Part shown: piece by piece, positions 36,907 to 45,543 of the stretch
Layout: each line of letters begins with the position of its first letter
Numbering within the stretch: position 1 is the first letter of the stretch
Assembly (NCBI RefSeq): GCF_030518235.1
Contig: NZ_JAULSA010000002.1
Span: 558,001-622,000, forward strand
Reading direction: 5' to 3'
Length of the DNA: 64,000 nucleotides
Source of the DNA: Saccharibacillus sp. CPCC 101409
GTDB taxonomy: Bacteria > Bacillota > Bacilli > Paenibacillales > Paenibacillaceae
The notes under the pieces: generated by a model
Told to the model about the DNA's origin: nothing
Databases searched by the model: none
What the model saw: the letters and a program-made list of their open reading frames with translations, nothing else
Program-made: the position numbers and the translations under genes

Positions 36907-38247
36907 ATGATCGCATATAAATCAGATTCCCTAAGACACTTCATAAAATCAGAAATGGAACAGTGTAAAATGAACCTTTCTTCATTAGCCAGTCTATCGG
37001 GGATCAATCGAGGCGCTTTGAGCAAAACATTGAATAGCCAGCCGCCCGATCCTATGCCTTTCAATCAACTTGAGCAAATAACCAAAGTTTTTGGAAAACC
37101 AGAAGATTGGCTTTTTGAATATTACATAGATGAATGTTTTTATCACGGCAAACCCAATAAAAGACGCGTCGAGCCGTTTCTGATCCGCTGCGGGGAAGTT
37201 GGAAGAAGCGATTGTATCGAAGCAGTGCTGGCTAGGCTGGTTGAAGGTGAATTTGAAAGCTCGGATATTCTTTTTGACGTGGCAGAGTATCTGTATGCAG
37301 GCGGGAACGTTGAAGCAACTATAAATTTGTATGAAACCATTATTGAACATGAAAAGTCTAAAGATTCGGAAAAAATCGCAATCAGCCATTATAGACTATT
37401 TCGAGCCAGGTTAAGCGACAAACACGAAGTGAACCATCAGCTTGCGATTCGGTTTGAGCCCTTTTGCGATAAATTGCCGGATAACTATAGATTAGAAGCG
37501 TTAATGAAACTGGCTAATATTTATTTTTCGCTTAATCTTATCGATCAGGCCGAAATATATTCACGAAGACTATTTGATTTTTCACAAGCCCTCTATCACT
37601 CCGTAGAAGCGAAGCTGCGCTCAGGACATTCCACATGGTCTTTAAATGCAGAATACCAGTTAGTCGTTTATTACGGTTACGGATTTATGTGTATGGAGAA
37701 TGTTTATTCATTGCGTGGAGATTACAAAAAAGCAGGAGTCTATACCGAAGGTTATACAGATCTTAGTTGGTTTCCGGGATTGGACGAACATGGACATAAA
37801 GAGGTGAAATCTTTTAGTAAGTTTGCTATGCAGAACAAGATGCATTTTAAATTAGCTCTCGGCAATGAAGATGCGATTGAAGAGTGTATCACCTGGATCG
37901 AAGAGAATCCAAACGAATTGTTAACCACGCTTCTATATATTATTAGGACTGCAAACTATAGTGGCTACTGCATCGATTCTATTGTGGAACGATTTCATAA
38001 ACAGGTAGAAGAATTTCCGCATGAAGCTACTAACTATTCCCAAAATATTACGCTTAGTTTCAACCGTTATGTTCGTGTATGTATCGAATACGCCCTTTAC
38101 TATTTCAATCAACGCAAATACGAACAAGCTCGAAATTACGCTGTTAAAGCCCTTAACGCGGACGTAGGCATTAATAACGGTAAATATATTTTTGCCCGCC
38201 TGGCCCCTCTTTTCGAACATTTTTCCGACCTTATTCCTTCGAATTAA
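36907..38247 (+). CDS. RRNPP/AimR-like peptide-sensing receptor 3
   Basis: 446 residues, intact. HTH about 15-70 (MNLSSLASLSGINRGALSKTL, MPFNQLEQITKVFG), then YYIDECFYHGKPNKRRVEPFLIRCGEVGR and TPR-like repeats with the shared DLSWFPGLDEHGHKEVKSF motif. Starts 30 nt after the broken receptor 2 with GATAGGAGA upstream. DNA at 37140-37260 is GC-rich and close to receptor 1, embedded in AT-rich flanks. No secreted peptide frame exists in the 105 nt downstream, so it is an orphan receptor or responds to the peptide of receptor 1. Confidence 0.8.
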   Translation: MIAYKSDSLRHFIKSEMEQCKMNLSSLASLSGINRGALSKTLNSQPPDPMPFNQLEQITKVFGKPEDWLFEYYIDECFYHGKPNKRRVEPFLIRCGEVGRSDCIEAVLARLVEGEFESSDILFDVAEYLYAGGNVEATINLYETIIEHEKSKDSEKIAISHYRLFRARLSDKHEVNHQLAIRFEPFCDKLPDNYRLEALMKLANIYFSLNLIDQAEIYSRRLFDFSQALYHSVEAKLRSGHSTWSLNAEYQLVVYYGYGFMCMENVYSLRGDYKKAGVYTEGYTDLSWFPGLDEHGHKEVKSFSKFAMQNKMHFKLALGNEDAIEECITWIEENPNELLTTLLYIIRTANYSGYCIDSIVERFHKQVEEFPHEATNYSQNITLSFNRYVRVCIEYALYYFNQRKYEQARNYAVKALNADVGINNGKYIFARLAPLFEHFSDLIPSN

Positions 38248-38352
38248 ATCGCTTTCATTGCATTTGCCTCCGTTTCGACAAGATTCGCCTTGTTCGGTTC
38301 GGTTTAAAAGGTTTAGGACCGGACGACTATCTACATACAAGGAGGCGTTTGA

Positions 38353-39531
38353 ATGGAGAAGAGAAGGACGGGGCAGGGAAAGAAGTGGCCGGCGGCTGTG
38401 CTGGCAACGGCGGTACTGGCGGGCGGCGTTTACGCGCTGCCGCATGTGTTTGCGGATGGACAGGGTGACGGGAAATCGGCTTCGTCGGCGGACAGTCCGG
38501 CTGCCGCGGCGGATCGAAGCGGAGCGGCTTCTTCGTCGGCAGCGGTTCCGGTTGCTCCGCAGGCAGCGGCTGCTTCCGTAGTGAAGACGGCGGCCGTATC
38601 GACGGCGAAGCCAACGGATGCGCAGGTGGTTCAGCCGATCGTATCGGTGGATTCGAAAAAGGCTTCGGCGGCGACCGTACGCACGGCGCTCGTGAAGCTG
38701 GAAGTGATGAGTATCGAGACGTTGAAACATTTCTCGCTTGATCCGTCGGACAAGAATTACGTCAAGCTGATCGAAGCCCGCAATCGCGCCAACGAGGTCG
38801 CTTCCGATCTTGATGCGCCCGCGGACCGGATCTTCTCCGCTTCGCGCAAGCTGGAGGAGGCGCTGGATCGTTACAACGACCAGGCGGTCGGCGGCACAAG
38901 CGCGGTGAAGAAAGTCTTCTCTCTGGCGGAAAAAGAAACTGCCGGTACAAGCGACGCTTCCGGCCGTTTGGCCGCCCAGGGACTGAAAGAAGCCCAGGCC
39001 AAGCTTGCGTCGGGTTCCGGCAAAGCGGACGCTTTGTCGGCTTACAAACTGTTTCTGACGCGCGCCGCGGAAGCCAACGATATCGCCGCGTTCACAGCGG
39101 CGGATTATTCCGCGACGTTGAAGCAGTATGACGCCAACCTCTCCGCCAGACTGGAAAGCGCCGGTGGTCAGGATCTGTCGGACTTGCAGGACGCCTATAA
39201 AGCTTCGGTAGCCGCGCTGGAATCGGCTATCGACGACGCTTCCGGCAAGAATGCGCTGGATGCCGCGCAGGCGGCGGTCGAAACGACCTACCAGACGCTG
39301 GCCGAAGGAGCCACGCTGGCCCAGGCGATTAACGGCGCCGAGCCGCTGCTCGATTCGCCGGCCGGCAAGGAGAAAGGCCAGTATCCGGCATCCGCGATCG
39401 GCACGCTGAAGCGGGCGATCAACAAAGCGTCCACTTCGCTGGAGAAGTCCGGCACGAAACAGCAGCTGACCGAAGCCCGGCAAACGCTGGCCGACGCGGT
39501 GAGCGACTTTAAAGGGAAGATTAACAAATAA
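38353..39531 (+). CDS. Secreted helical GQYP-motif protein (paralogue 2)
   Basis: 392 residues, ATG after CAAGGAGG. Signal peptide with basic N-terminus (EKRRTGQGKKW) and cleavage near HVFADG (residue 35); Ala/Ser-rich linker to about 95; then helical repeats with ADRIFSASRKLEEALDRYND and a C-terminal LLDSPAGKEKGQYPASAIG-LKRAIN module. Tandem with paralogue 3, sharing KKWPxAVLA, the ADRIxSASRKLEEAxDRYN segment and the terminal module. Probably a cell-surface or secreted structural protein. Confidence 0.7.
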   Translation: MEKRRTGQGKKWPAAVLATAVLAGGVYALPHVFADGQGDGKSASSADSPAAAADRSGAASSSAAVPVAPQAAAASVVKTAAVSTAKPTDAQVVQPIVSVDSKKASAATVRTALVKLEVMSIETLKHFSLDPSDKNYVKLIEARNRANEVASDLDAPADRIFSASRKLEEALDRYNDQAVGGTSAVKKVFSLAEKETAGTSDASGRLAAQGLKEAQAKLASGSGKADALSAYKLFLTRAAEANDIAAFTAADYSATLKQYDANLSARLESAGGQDLSDLQDAYKASVAALESAIDDASGKNALDAAQAAVETTYQTLAEGATLAQAINGAEPLLDSPAGKEKGQYPASAIGTLKRAINKASTSLEKSGTKQQLTEARQTLADAVSDFKGKINK

Positions 39532-39590
39532 ATTCGAGCCGCGGCATAACGGATCGGATGCAAACCTCAACTTTTCCATATTACAGTCCG

Positions 39591-39620
39591 GCCCTCCTTT
39601 TTCAAAAAGGAGGGCTTTTT
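39591..39620 (+). terminator. Intrinsic terminator
   Basis: GCCCTCCTTTTT pairs with AAAAAGGAGGGC, followed by TTTTTA. Confidence 0.85.
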
Positions 39621-39693
39621 AGGTTCGCTATTTATTCAGTTGTTTAAACACTAGGAACTGGAAAAATATCCGATAATTAAAGGAGGCGTTTGT

Positions 39694-40797
39694 TTGAGTA
39701 GAAAAAAGCCGAAAAAAATGAAAAAGTGGCCGCTGGCCGTATTGGCGGTTTCTCTGGCGGCGGGCGCCGCTTATACGCTGCCAAATGGATTTGCCGCCGA
39801 TAAAGGAAATTCTAACCAAAGCAAGATTATAGCAGCCGGAGCAGCGGCGTCGACAAGTACGGAAGCCAAAGTCGTCGCGCCCGTTATTGCGATCGATCCA
39901 AAGCCGACTTCGGCATCTGCCGCCCGTGCGGCCTTGATTAAGCTTGCGAGGATGAGTGTGAGCACGGCCGCCGCTTCCGACTTATATTCGTCGGAAAACG
40001 ATCTTCGGAAGCTGCATCAAGCCCGAAACGAATCCTACAAGGTTGTTTTCGACCCCAAAGCGCCGGCGGATCGGATCTATTCCGCTTCGCGCAAGTTGGA
40101 AGAAGCCATCGATCGCTACAACAAGAGCGCGGTCAAGAATGCGGAGGTCCTCGGCAAAATATTGAAGTATGAAAAGGCATCTGTGCGAAACGGCAGAAAC
40201 GAACACGCGCTGGATGAGATGGAACTTCTGGAGCTAAAAGGCATCAAAGAGGCGCAGGCCAAGTTGGCGGCCGACCCGTCGGATAAGGGCGTACAAGCCG
40301 CTTACAAGCATTTCTTGTCTAGCGAAGCCGATGTCCATAATCTCGAACCGTTTGATCGTGCGGCCGAGGTTGCTTTTCTAAAGCGTTATCAAGAGCATTA
40401 CGCGGCCGAAACAGCCCGTATCGGGTCCGGCGCAAAAGAGGCGGCGCATCTGCGGGAAGCTTACGAGACTGCCGCCGAAGCGATGCAGTCCGCGATCGAC
40501 GCCGAGGCCGATAATAATGAGCTGAATGCCGCCTCGGTGGGCGTTATCGAGTCCTACGCGGCGTTTCTGGCAGGGCTGCGTCTGACAGACGCGCTGGAAA
40601 GCGCCCGTGCGCTGCTCGATTCGCCGACAGGCGCGGAGAAAGGACAGTATCCCGCTTCGTCGATCGGTACGCTCAAACGCGCGATCGATCAAGCGCAGGC
40701 TTCTCTAAAGAAAGAGGAAATGTACGAAGAACTGGACGATGCCCAGGACCGGCTGGAATCCGCGGTTCGAACATTCAAAGCAAGCCGCAATTCGTAA
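39694..40797 (+). CDS. Secreted helical GQYP-motif protein (paralogue 3)
   Basis: 367 residues; TTG start 39694 after AAAGGAGG. Signal peptide SRKKPKKMKKWPLAVLAV, cleavage near FAADKG (residue 33). Helical body with ADRIYSASRKLEEAIDRYN, terminal LLDSPTGAEKGQYPASSIG-LKRAID module. Adjacent duplicate of paralogue 2, clearly diverged. Confidence 0.7.
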   Translation: MSRKKPKKMKKWPLAVLAVSLAAGAAYTLPNGFAADKGNSNQSKIIAAGAAASTSTEAKVVAPVIAIDPKPTSASAARAALIKLARMSVSTAAASDLYSSENDLRKLHQARNESYKVVFDPKAPADRIYSASRKLEEAIDRYNKSAVKNAEVLGKILKYEKASVRNGRNEHALDEMELLELKGIKEAQAKLAADPSDKGVQAAYKHFLSSEADVHNLEPFDRAAEVAFLKRYQEHYAAETARIGSGAKEAAHLREAYETAAEAMQSAIDAEADNNELNAASVGVIESYAAFLAGLRLTDALESARALLDSPTGAEKGQYPASSIGTLKRAIDQAQASLKKEEMYEELDDAQDRLESAVRTFKASRNS

Positions 40798-40854
40798 AGA
40801 TAACGCGTGCGCGACAACCTTGCCGTGCGCCGCGCCCGACAAAGCGGGCATCCC

Positions 40855-40900
40855 AAAAAGCGGTCCCAAAGCCGGCAATCGGCTCGGGACCGCTTTTTTT
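40855..40900. terminator. Bidirectional terminator between paralogue 3 and thrS
   Basis: AAAAAGCGGTCCC pairs with GGGACCGCTTTTTTT around an inner GCCGGCAATCGGC stem. Confidence 0.85.
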
Positions 40901-40974
40901 ATCGCCCAACGTTCACTTTGCAGCAAGCGATTGACTCTTGCCAAGTGTCCGAAGACACCGCTCCGTCGATACGT

Positions 40975-42951
40975 TTACCGCTCGCGCTTCCGCACCGTTT
41001 CCAACAGCTCCCCGATCATCTCTTCCAACCCGGCCGGAACCTGCTGCCCGTCGTCGTATCTGCGCACATTGACGCTGTCCGCCAATTTCTCCTTTTCCCC
41101 GACGACAAAAATATACGGAACTTTCTCCTGCTGCGCCGTGCGCATCTTGTAGCCCAGCTTGTTCCCGCTCACGTCGGCTTCCGCGCGCAGTCCGGCGCCT
41201 CGCAATCTTTTCCGCACGTCGTACGCGTAATCGTCGTAATGGGCGGAGACCGGCAGCACGCGCACCTGGACCGGAGCCAGCCAGAGCGGGAAAGCGCCGG
41301 CGTAATGCTCCGTCAGGATACCGAGGAAGCGGTCGATCGAGCCGTAGATGGCGCGGTGAATCACGACCGGCCGGTGCTTCGCGCCGTCTTCGCCTATATA
41401 CGTCAGGTCGAACTTCTCCGGCATCTGGAAATCGAGCTGGATCGTGCCGCACTGCCAGCTTCGGCCGAGCGCGTCCAGCACGTGGTAATCGATCTTCGGT
41501 CCGTAAAAAGCGCCGTCGCCTTCGTTCAGCCTGTACGCCGCTCCCCGATCTTCGAGCACGCCGCGCAGCGCGTTCTCCGCTTCGGTCCACAGCTCGTCCG
41601 AGCCCATGGAGTCTGCGGGGCGCGTGGACAGCTCCAGGCGGTAATCGAAGCCGAACACGCGGTACATCTCGTCGATCAGGTCCATGACGCCGCCGATTTC
41701 TTCGGCGATCTGACCGGGGCGGACAAATAGATGCGCGTCGTCCTGGCAGAACGTCCGCACCCGCATCATGCCGCTGAGCGCGCCCGAATACTCGTGCCGG
41801 TGCACCTGGCCGAACTCCATCAGGCGGATCGGCAGATCGCGATAGGAACGCAGCTCGTTTTTGTACATCAGCATATGGCCCGGGCAGTTCATCGGCTTGA
41901 GCGCGAACGCTTCGTCGTCCACCTCGGAGAAATACATATTGTCTTTATAGTGGTCCCAGTGACCGGATTCTTCCCACAGACGCCGGTTCATCATAAAAGG
42001 AGACCGGACTTCCCGATAACCGCCCCGAAGCTGCGCGCCGCGCGAGAACGATTCGAGTTCCGTGCGCAGCGTCATGCCGTTCGGCAGGTAAAAAGGCATT
42101 CCGGGCGCTTCGTCGGAAAACATAAACAGTTTGAGCTCGCGCCCCAGCTTGCGGTGGTCGCGCTTCTTCGCTTCTTCCAGCATGACCAGATGCCCGTCCA
42201 GCTGTTCTTTGCGCGCAAACGCCGTGCCGTAAATACGCTGCAGCACCGGTTTGTCCGAATCGCCGCGCCAGTACGCGCCCGCTGCGCTCAGCAGCTTGAA
42301 CGCTTTGAGGCGGCCCGTCGACGGCAGATGCGGCCCGCGGTCCAGATCGGTAAACTCTCCCTGGTCGTACAGCGAGAAACTTTCGCTTTCCGGCGCGTCT
42401 TCGATCATTTCGACTTTGTAGGCTTCACCGCGTTCTTGAAAATGCGCCAGCGCTTCTTCGCGGGAAGCGGCGCGGCGGCGAATAGACAGATTCTCCGCGG
42501 CGATGCGACGCATCTCGCGCTCGATCGCGGGCAGGTCTTCGGAGCGGATCGCGTTCGGCGTATCGAAGTCGTAGTAGAAGCCGTCCGCGGTCGCAAGGCC
42601 GATGCCGAGTTTGACCGCCGCTTCGCCGTACAGCCTTTTGACGGCCTGGGCCAGCAGATGCGCGGCGCTCAAACGGAGCACGGGCAGGGAGTCGGCGTCA
42701 TCCGGCAGGAGGATGCCCAGCTCGGCGTCGGCGCAAACGGGCGTGCTCAGGTCGACAAGCCGGCCGTCCAGGCGGGCGGCGACGGCATTTTTGCCGAGCG
42801 ACAGGTTGACGGAACGCGCGATCTCCAGGGCGGAAGCGCCGGCCGGAACGCGTTTGACCGAGCCGTCCGGCAGCGTGACGGCAATCCGGCCGTCTGCGGG
42901 AGCCGCGAAGCCGCCGGAATTCAAATCGTCGGGAACAGAAAAGCGAAACAT
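40975..42951 (-). CDS. thrS: Threonyl-tRNA synthetase
   Basis: 658-residue class II aminoacyl-tRNA synthetase charging tRNA-Thr. TGS domain (about 20-80, ITVTLPDGS-like segment VTLPDGSVKRVPAG), editing/SAD domain (about 90-240), catalytic core (MNCPGHMLMYKNELRSYRDLPIR; RVRTFCQDDAHLF, motif 2) and anticodon-binding domain (VRVLPVSAHYDDYAYDV onward). The start is ATG 42951 after GGAGGAATTTGTT; upstream in-frame ATGs lie in the T-box leader. Gram-positives often carry a second thrS copy (thrZ); this could be either. Confidence 0.95.
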   Translation of the reverse strand: MFRFSVPDDLNSGGFAAPADGRIAVTLPDGSVKRVPAGASALEIARSVNLSLGKNAVAARLDGRLVDLSTPVCADAELGILLPDDADSLPVLRLSAAHLLAQAVKRLYGEAAVKLGIGLATADGFYYDFDTPNAIRSEDLPAIEREMRRIAAENLSIRRRAASREEALAHFQERGEAYKVEMIEDAPESESFSLYDQGEFTDLDRGPHLPSTGRLKAFKLLSAAGAYWRGDSDKPVLQRIYGTAFARKEQLDGHLVMLEEAKKRDHRKLGRELKLFMFSDEAPGMPFYLPNGMTLRTELESFSRGAQLRGGYREVRSPFMMNRRLWEESGHWDHYKDNMYFSEVDDEAFALKPMNCPGHMLMYKNELRSYRDLPIRLMEFGQVHRHEYSGALSGMMRVRTFCQDDAHLFVRPGQIAEEIGGVMDLIDEMYRVFGFDYRLELSTRPADSMGSDELWTEAENALRGVLEDRGAAYRLNEGDGAFYGPKIDYHVLDALGRSWQCGTIQLDFQMPEKFDLTYIGEDGAKHRPVVIHRAIYGSIDRFLGILTEHYAGAFPLWLAPVQVRVLPVSAHYDDYAYDVRKRLRGAGLRAEADVSGNKLGYKMRTAQQEKVPYIFVVGEKEKLADSVNVRRYDDGQQVPAGLEEMIGELLETVRKRER

Positions 42952-43008
42952 AACAAATTCCTCCAAGTCGAAGTGGGATATCGAGCGCAGCGGTTCGTCC
43001 GGGAACGC

Positions 43009-43327
43009 CAAAAAGCGCACCGTCCCCGGAAAGGGACGAGTGCGCTCGGCTCGTGGTTCCACCCTTGTTCGATCCCCGGCCCGGCGGCATATGCGCGCCG
43101 GAAAACGGGGACCCTTGCTTGGAGTCCGTTAACGGGGACGAGGCGGCGGACGCTACCGGCCGCCGGGCCGCGTCCACTCAGGACGGGCGCCGGAACGGCG
43201 TTCGAATCCGCGGCTGCGGAGGGGTAATTCCGGGCCGCTTACCGAAGAAGCTTGCAGCAATCGCTTCTCTCTCTGGACGGTGCGGTCGGGAATGTTGTCT
43301 CCGGTCAAGGCCGAATCTTTCGATTGA
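43009..43327 (-). promoter_or_regulatory. T-box riboswitch of thrS
   Basis: On the minus strand, AAGGGTGGAACCACG (43052-43066) is the T-box sequence that pairs with uncharged tRNA acceptor ends. It is followed by a terminator hairpin (GCGCACTCGTCCC with GGGACGGTGCGC, about 43012-43045) and TTTTT. Upstream an AGAGAG motif and stem I-like pairing are present; ACC in GGAATTACCCC is a possible threonine specifier. Uncharged tRNA-Thr should switch thrS on. Confidence 0.85.
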
Positions 43328-43333
43328 TTCTGG

Positions 43334-43362
43334 ATTATATAGATGGATTCGGAAAAGGTCAA
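43334..43362 (-). promoter_or_regulatory. thrS promoter
   Basis: Minus strand TTGACC (43357-43362), 17-nt spacer, TATAAT (43334-43339), a near-consensus vegetative promoter starting the T-box leader. Confidence 0.8.
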
Positions 43363-43474
43363 GCATTAAATTTGGACAGCCGCGGGAGAAACTTGCATCT
43401 TCGGTTTGAAGTAAAGCCTCGCCAGAGGTTATCATTAGGAAAAGAATCCGATTCGCCCAAAAGGAGAGTTGACG

Positions 43475-45538
43475 ATGTACGGATATACTTTTGCCCAGGC
43501 GCTGTGCCGTTTGAGCGGCGACGAGCTGCGCATGACCTACGTGCTGTGCTGCGATACGGCGGTGCAGGAACTGCTCGCGTCCAAGATCCGGGAATGGATC
43601 AAGCGCGATCCCGAGCGTTTTACCCGGCAGCTGGAAGAGAAAACGACGGCTTACCGGGACTGGGACGACCAGGAGCTCCGGCTCGGGATCATACTGGAGC
43701 TGGCCAAGCGGGCGCGCGTGCAGGGCATGCCGCTGAACCTGCCGGCGGAGCTGGAAGAATTCGCCGGAGCGATTGTGGAACGCATCGAGCGCGATCTGGC
43801 GGAAAACGACCGCGAGTACGCCGCTTACCGCACCGGGCAGCCGGAGCTGAGCGAGCTTCAGGCGCTGCTGGACTACCAGATTTCTTCGCTGACGCAGGTG
43901 CTCGGACGGCTGATCGACGGTTCGCCGGAAGCGCAGCGGCAGGAGTATGTGCGGCGGATCGAAGAGCTTGCGCCCGAACTGGCGCAGAAGCTGTCGGAGT
44001 TTGAAGACAAGGAAGAGAGCGCACTCGGACAAACCGACGATTCCGCCGCGGCCGAAAGCGAATTCGGAGACGGCGAACCGGCGTACAGCGAAGCCGGAGA
44101 ACGGTTTGTGCCGGCGGGAAGCGGTCCTTTGACACGGCCGGAACCGATCGAAATCGGGCCGCTCGAAGAACTGAACGAAAGCGAAGCCGCCGACCTGCTG
44201 TCGAAAGAAACCGGTCCGGTCCGCGTTAAGGAGAACGATCCGCAGCCGGGCGATCGGGCGGCGGACGTTTATGGCGGCGGGCCGAGCGGCGTGGATTTGC
44301 ATAAAAAGGACGCAGGCGCTTCGTTCCCGGACGAAGACGAATTCGATCCGGAATACCCGGAATACCGGGCCCGCGCACAGGACGTTTCGGCTTCCGAACC
44401 GGAAGAGCCGGATCTGTTCGAAGCCGAACGGCGCGCCGAAGCGGCCGCGGAAGAAGCGGGCGTCTCCGGGGCGGGGCAGGGCGGGAAAGATTCCGCCGAT
44501 CGGCCGGAGACGGTGTATGCGGCGTCCGCGCCGCTGCTGCTGGCCGAGCTGGAGCGGCAGGACGGACTGGATTACTATCAGACGGCGATCGAGCTGCTGG
44601 GAGCGGCGGAAGGACTGTTCGGTCTGGGCGAAGCGCGCCGGCTGAGCGGCCGGCATGTGGCGTTCGGGGCCGTGCTGAGCGGTCCGGCTTTCCTGCCGGT
44701 GCTGCCCGGCGGCCGGGCGGCTTCGCTGCCTCGCAGCCTCAACCCGCAGCGCCGGCAGCTTCCGGGGCTGCTGCTCCGGCTGCTGCTGCCGGAGCTGGTG
44801 TCCGCCGAACAGGAAGCGGCGGACTACAAGCCGCTGCTCGAGCTGTGGCAAAGTTATGCCGACCGCTATGCGCAGCTGGCTTCGGAGATCCGCCAGGAAG
44901 AAGGGCAGATGGAGTATTACGCGCGCGAAGCGTCCAGCTGCGCCGAACAGCTCGAAGCCGCCCGCGGCGAGCGGGAAGGTTCGGAGCGCCGGATTGTGGA
45001 AATCCGCGAGTCGCTGGTCGACAAGCTGCGCGCCAGCAGCATGCAGCTGCCGCATATCTCCGAATCGTTCGACCGGCTGCTGGCGGAGTATTCCGACAAC
45101 CGCCAGCGCATGACGGACGCCGAAGTCGGCCGCCGCGAACGGGGTTCGGGCTTCGCGGGGCTGGTCAAATATACGCTGAATTACGCCGCGTCGGGCGTGA
45201 CGCTGATCGATCTCAAGCGCAAGCAGACCCGGCTGCTGGAACGGATGGCCGACGAAGCGCTGCATACCGAAGGCGAATGGGGGCAGGGCGAACGCTATGT
45301 CGTCGCGGCCGAACGGGAGCGCATCGGGTATCTCGATACCGAGATCGAGCGGCTGGAGAAGCTTCAGGCGGACTGCAAAGAGCAGCTTCGCGCCGCCGAA
45401 CAAAACAAACGCAATCTGGAGCAGGATCGCAAACTGCTGGAGAAGCAGGTTTACGGGCTTGCCGACCTCGAATTTCAAGAAGCCCCCGAAGCGTCGGGCG
45501 AAGAAAACGGTCCTGCGCAGGAAGACAAAGGAGTATAA
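43475..45538 (+). CDS. Large coiled-coil protein of unknown function
   Basis: 687 residues, ATG 43475 after AAAAGGAGAG. N-terminal helical domain (YTFAQALCRLSGDELRMTYV, about 1-140), an acidic disordered middle (about 180-330, many Glu/Asp/Pro), a short globular part (about 350-450) and a long coiled coil (about 460-670: EIRQEEGQMEYYAREASS, LIDLKRKQTRLLERMADEA, IERLEKLQADCKEQ). No signal peptide. It is followed after 5 nt by the amidohydrolase gene, probably cotranscribed. No known family recognised. Confidence 0.75.
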   Translation: MYGYTFAQALCRLSGDELRMTYVLCCDTAVQELLASKIREWIKRDPERFTRQLEEKTTAYRDWDDQELRLGIILELAKRARVQGMPLNLPAELEEFAGAIVERIERDLAENDREYAAYRTGQPELSELQALLDYQISSLTQVLGRLIDGSPEAQRQEYVRRIEELAPELAQKLSEFEDKEESALGQTDDSAAAESEFGDGEPAYSEAGERFVPAGSGPLTRPEPIEIGPLEELNESEAADLLSKETGPVRVKENDPQPGDRAADVYGGGPSGVDLHKKDAGASFPDEDEFDPEYPEYRARAQDVSASEPEEPDLFEAERRAEAAAEEAGVSGAGQGGKDSADRPETVYAASAPLLLAELERQDGLDYYQTAIELLGAAEGLFGLGEARRLSGRHVAFGAVLSGPAFLPVLPGGRAASLPRSLNPQRRQLPGLLLRLLLPELVSAEQEAADYKPLLELWQSYADRYAQLASEIRQEEGQMEYYAREASSCAEQLEAARGEREGSERRIVEIRESLVDKLRASSMQLPHISESFDRLLAEYSDNRQRMTDAEVGRRERGSGFAGLVKYTLNYAASGVTLIDLKRKQTRLLERMADEALHTEGEWGQGERYVVAAERERIGYLDTEIERLEKLQADCKEQLRAAEQNKRNLEQDRKLLEKQVYGLADLEFQEAPEASGEENGPAQEDKGV

Positions 45539-45543
45539 AGCGG

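Noticed and set aside
38248..38352. Search for a pheromone gene after receptor 3
   Set aside because: No start codon followed by a signal-like hydrophobic stretch in the three forward frames.
43178..45478. A 766-codon leftward open frame
   Set aside because: Antisense to the coiled-coil gene; composition is shadow-like and it collides with the thrS promoter and T-box.
44845..45543. Apparent N-terminal extension of the amidohydrolase
   Set aside because: The frame is open through the coiled-coil gene by chance; the extension is Arg/Ala-rich shadow text and ATG 45544 gives the normal family start.
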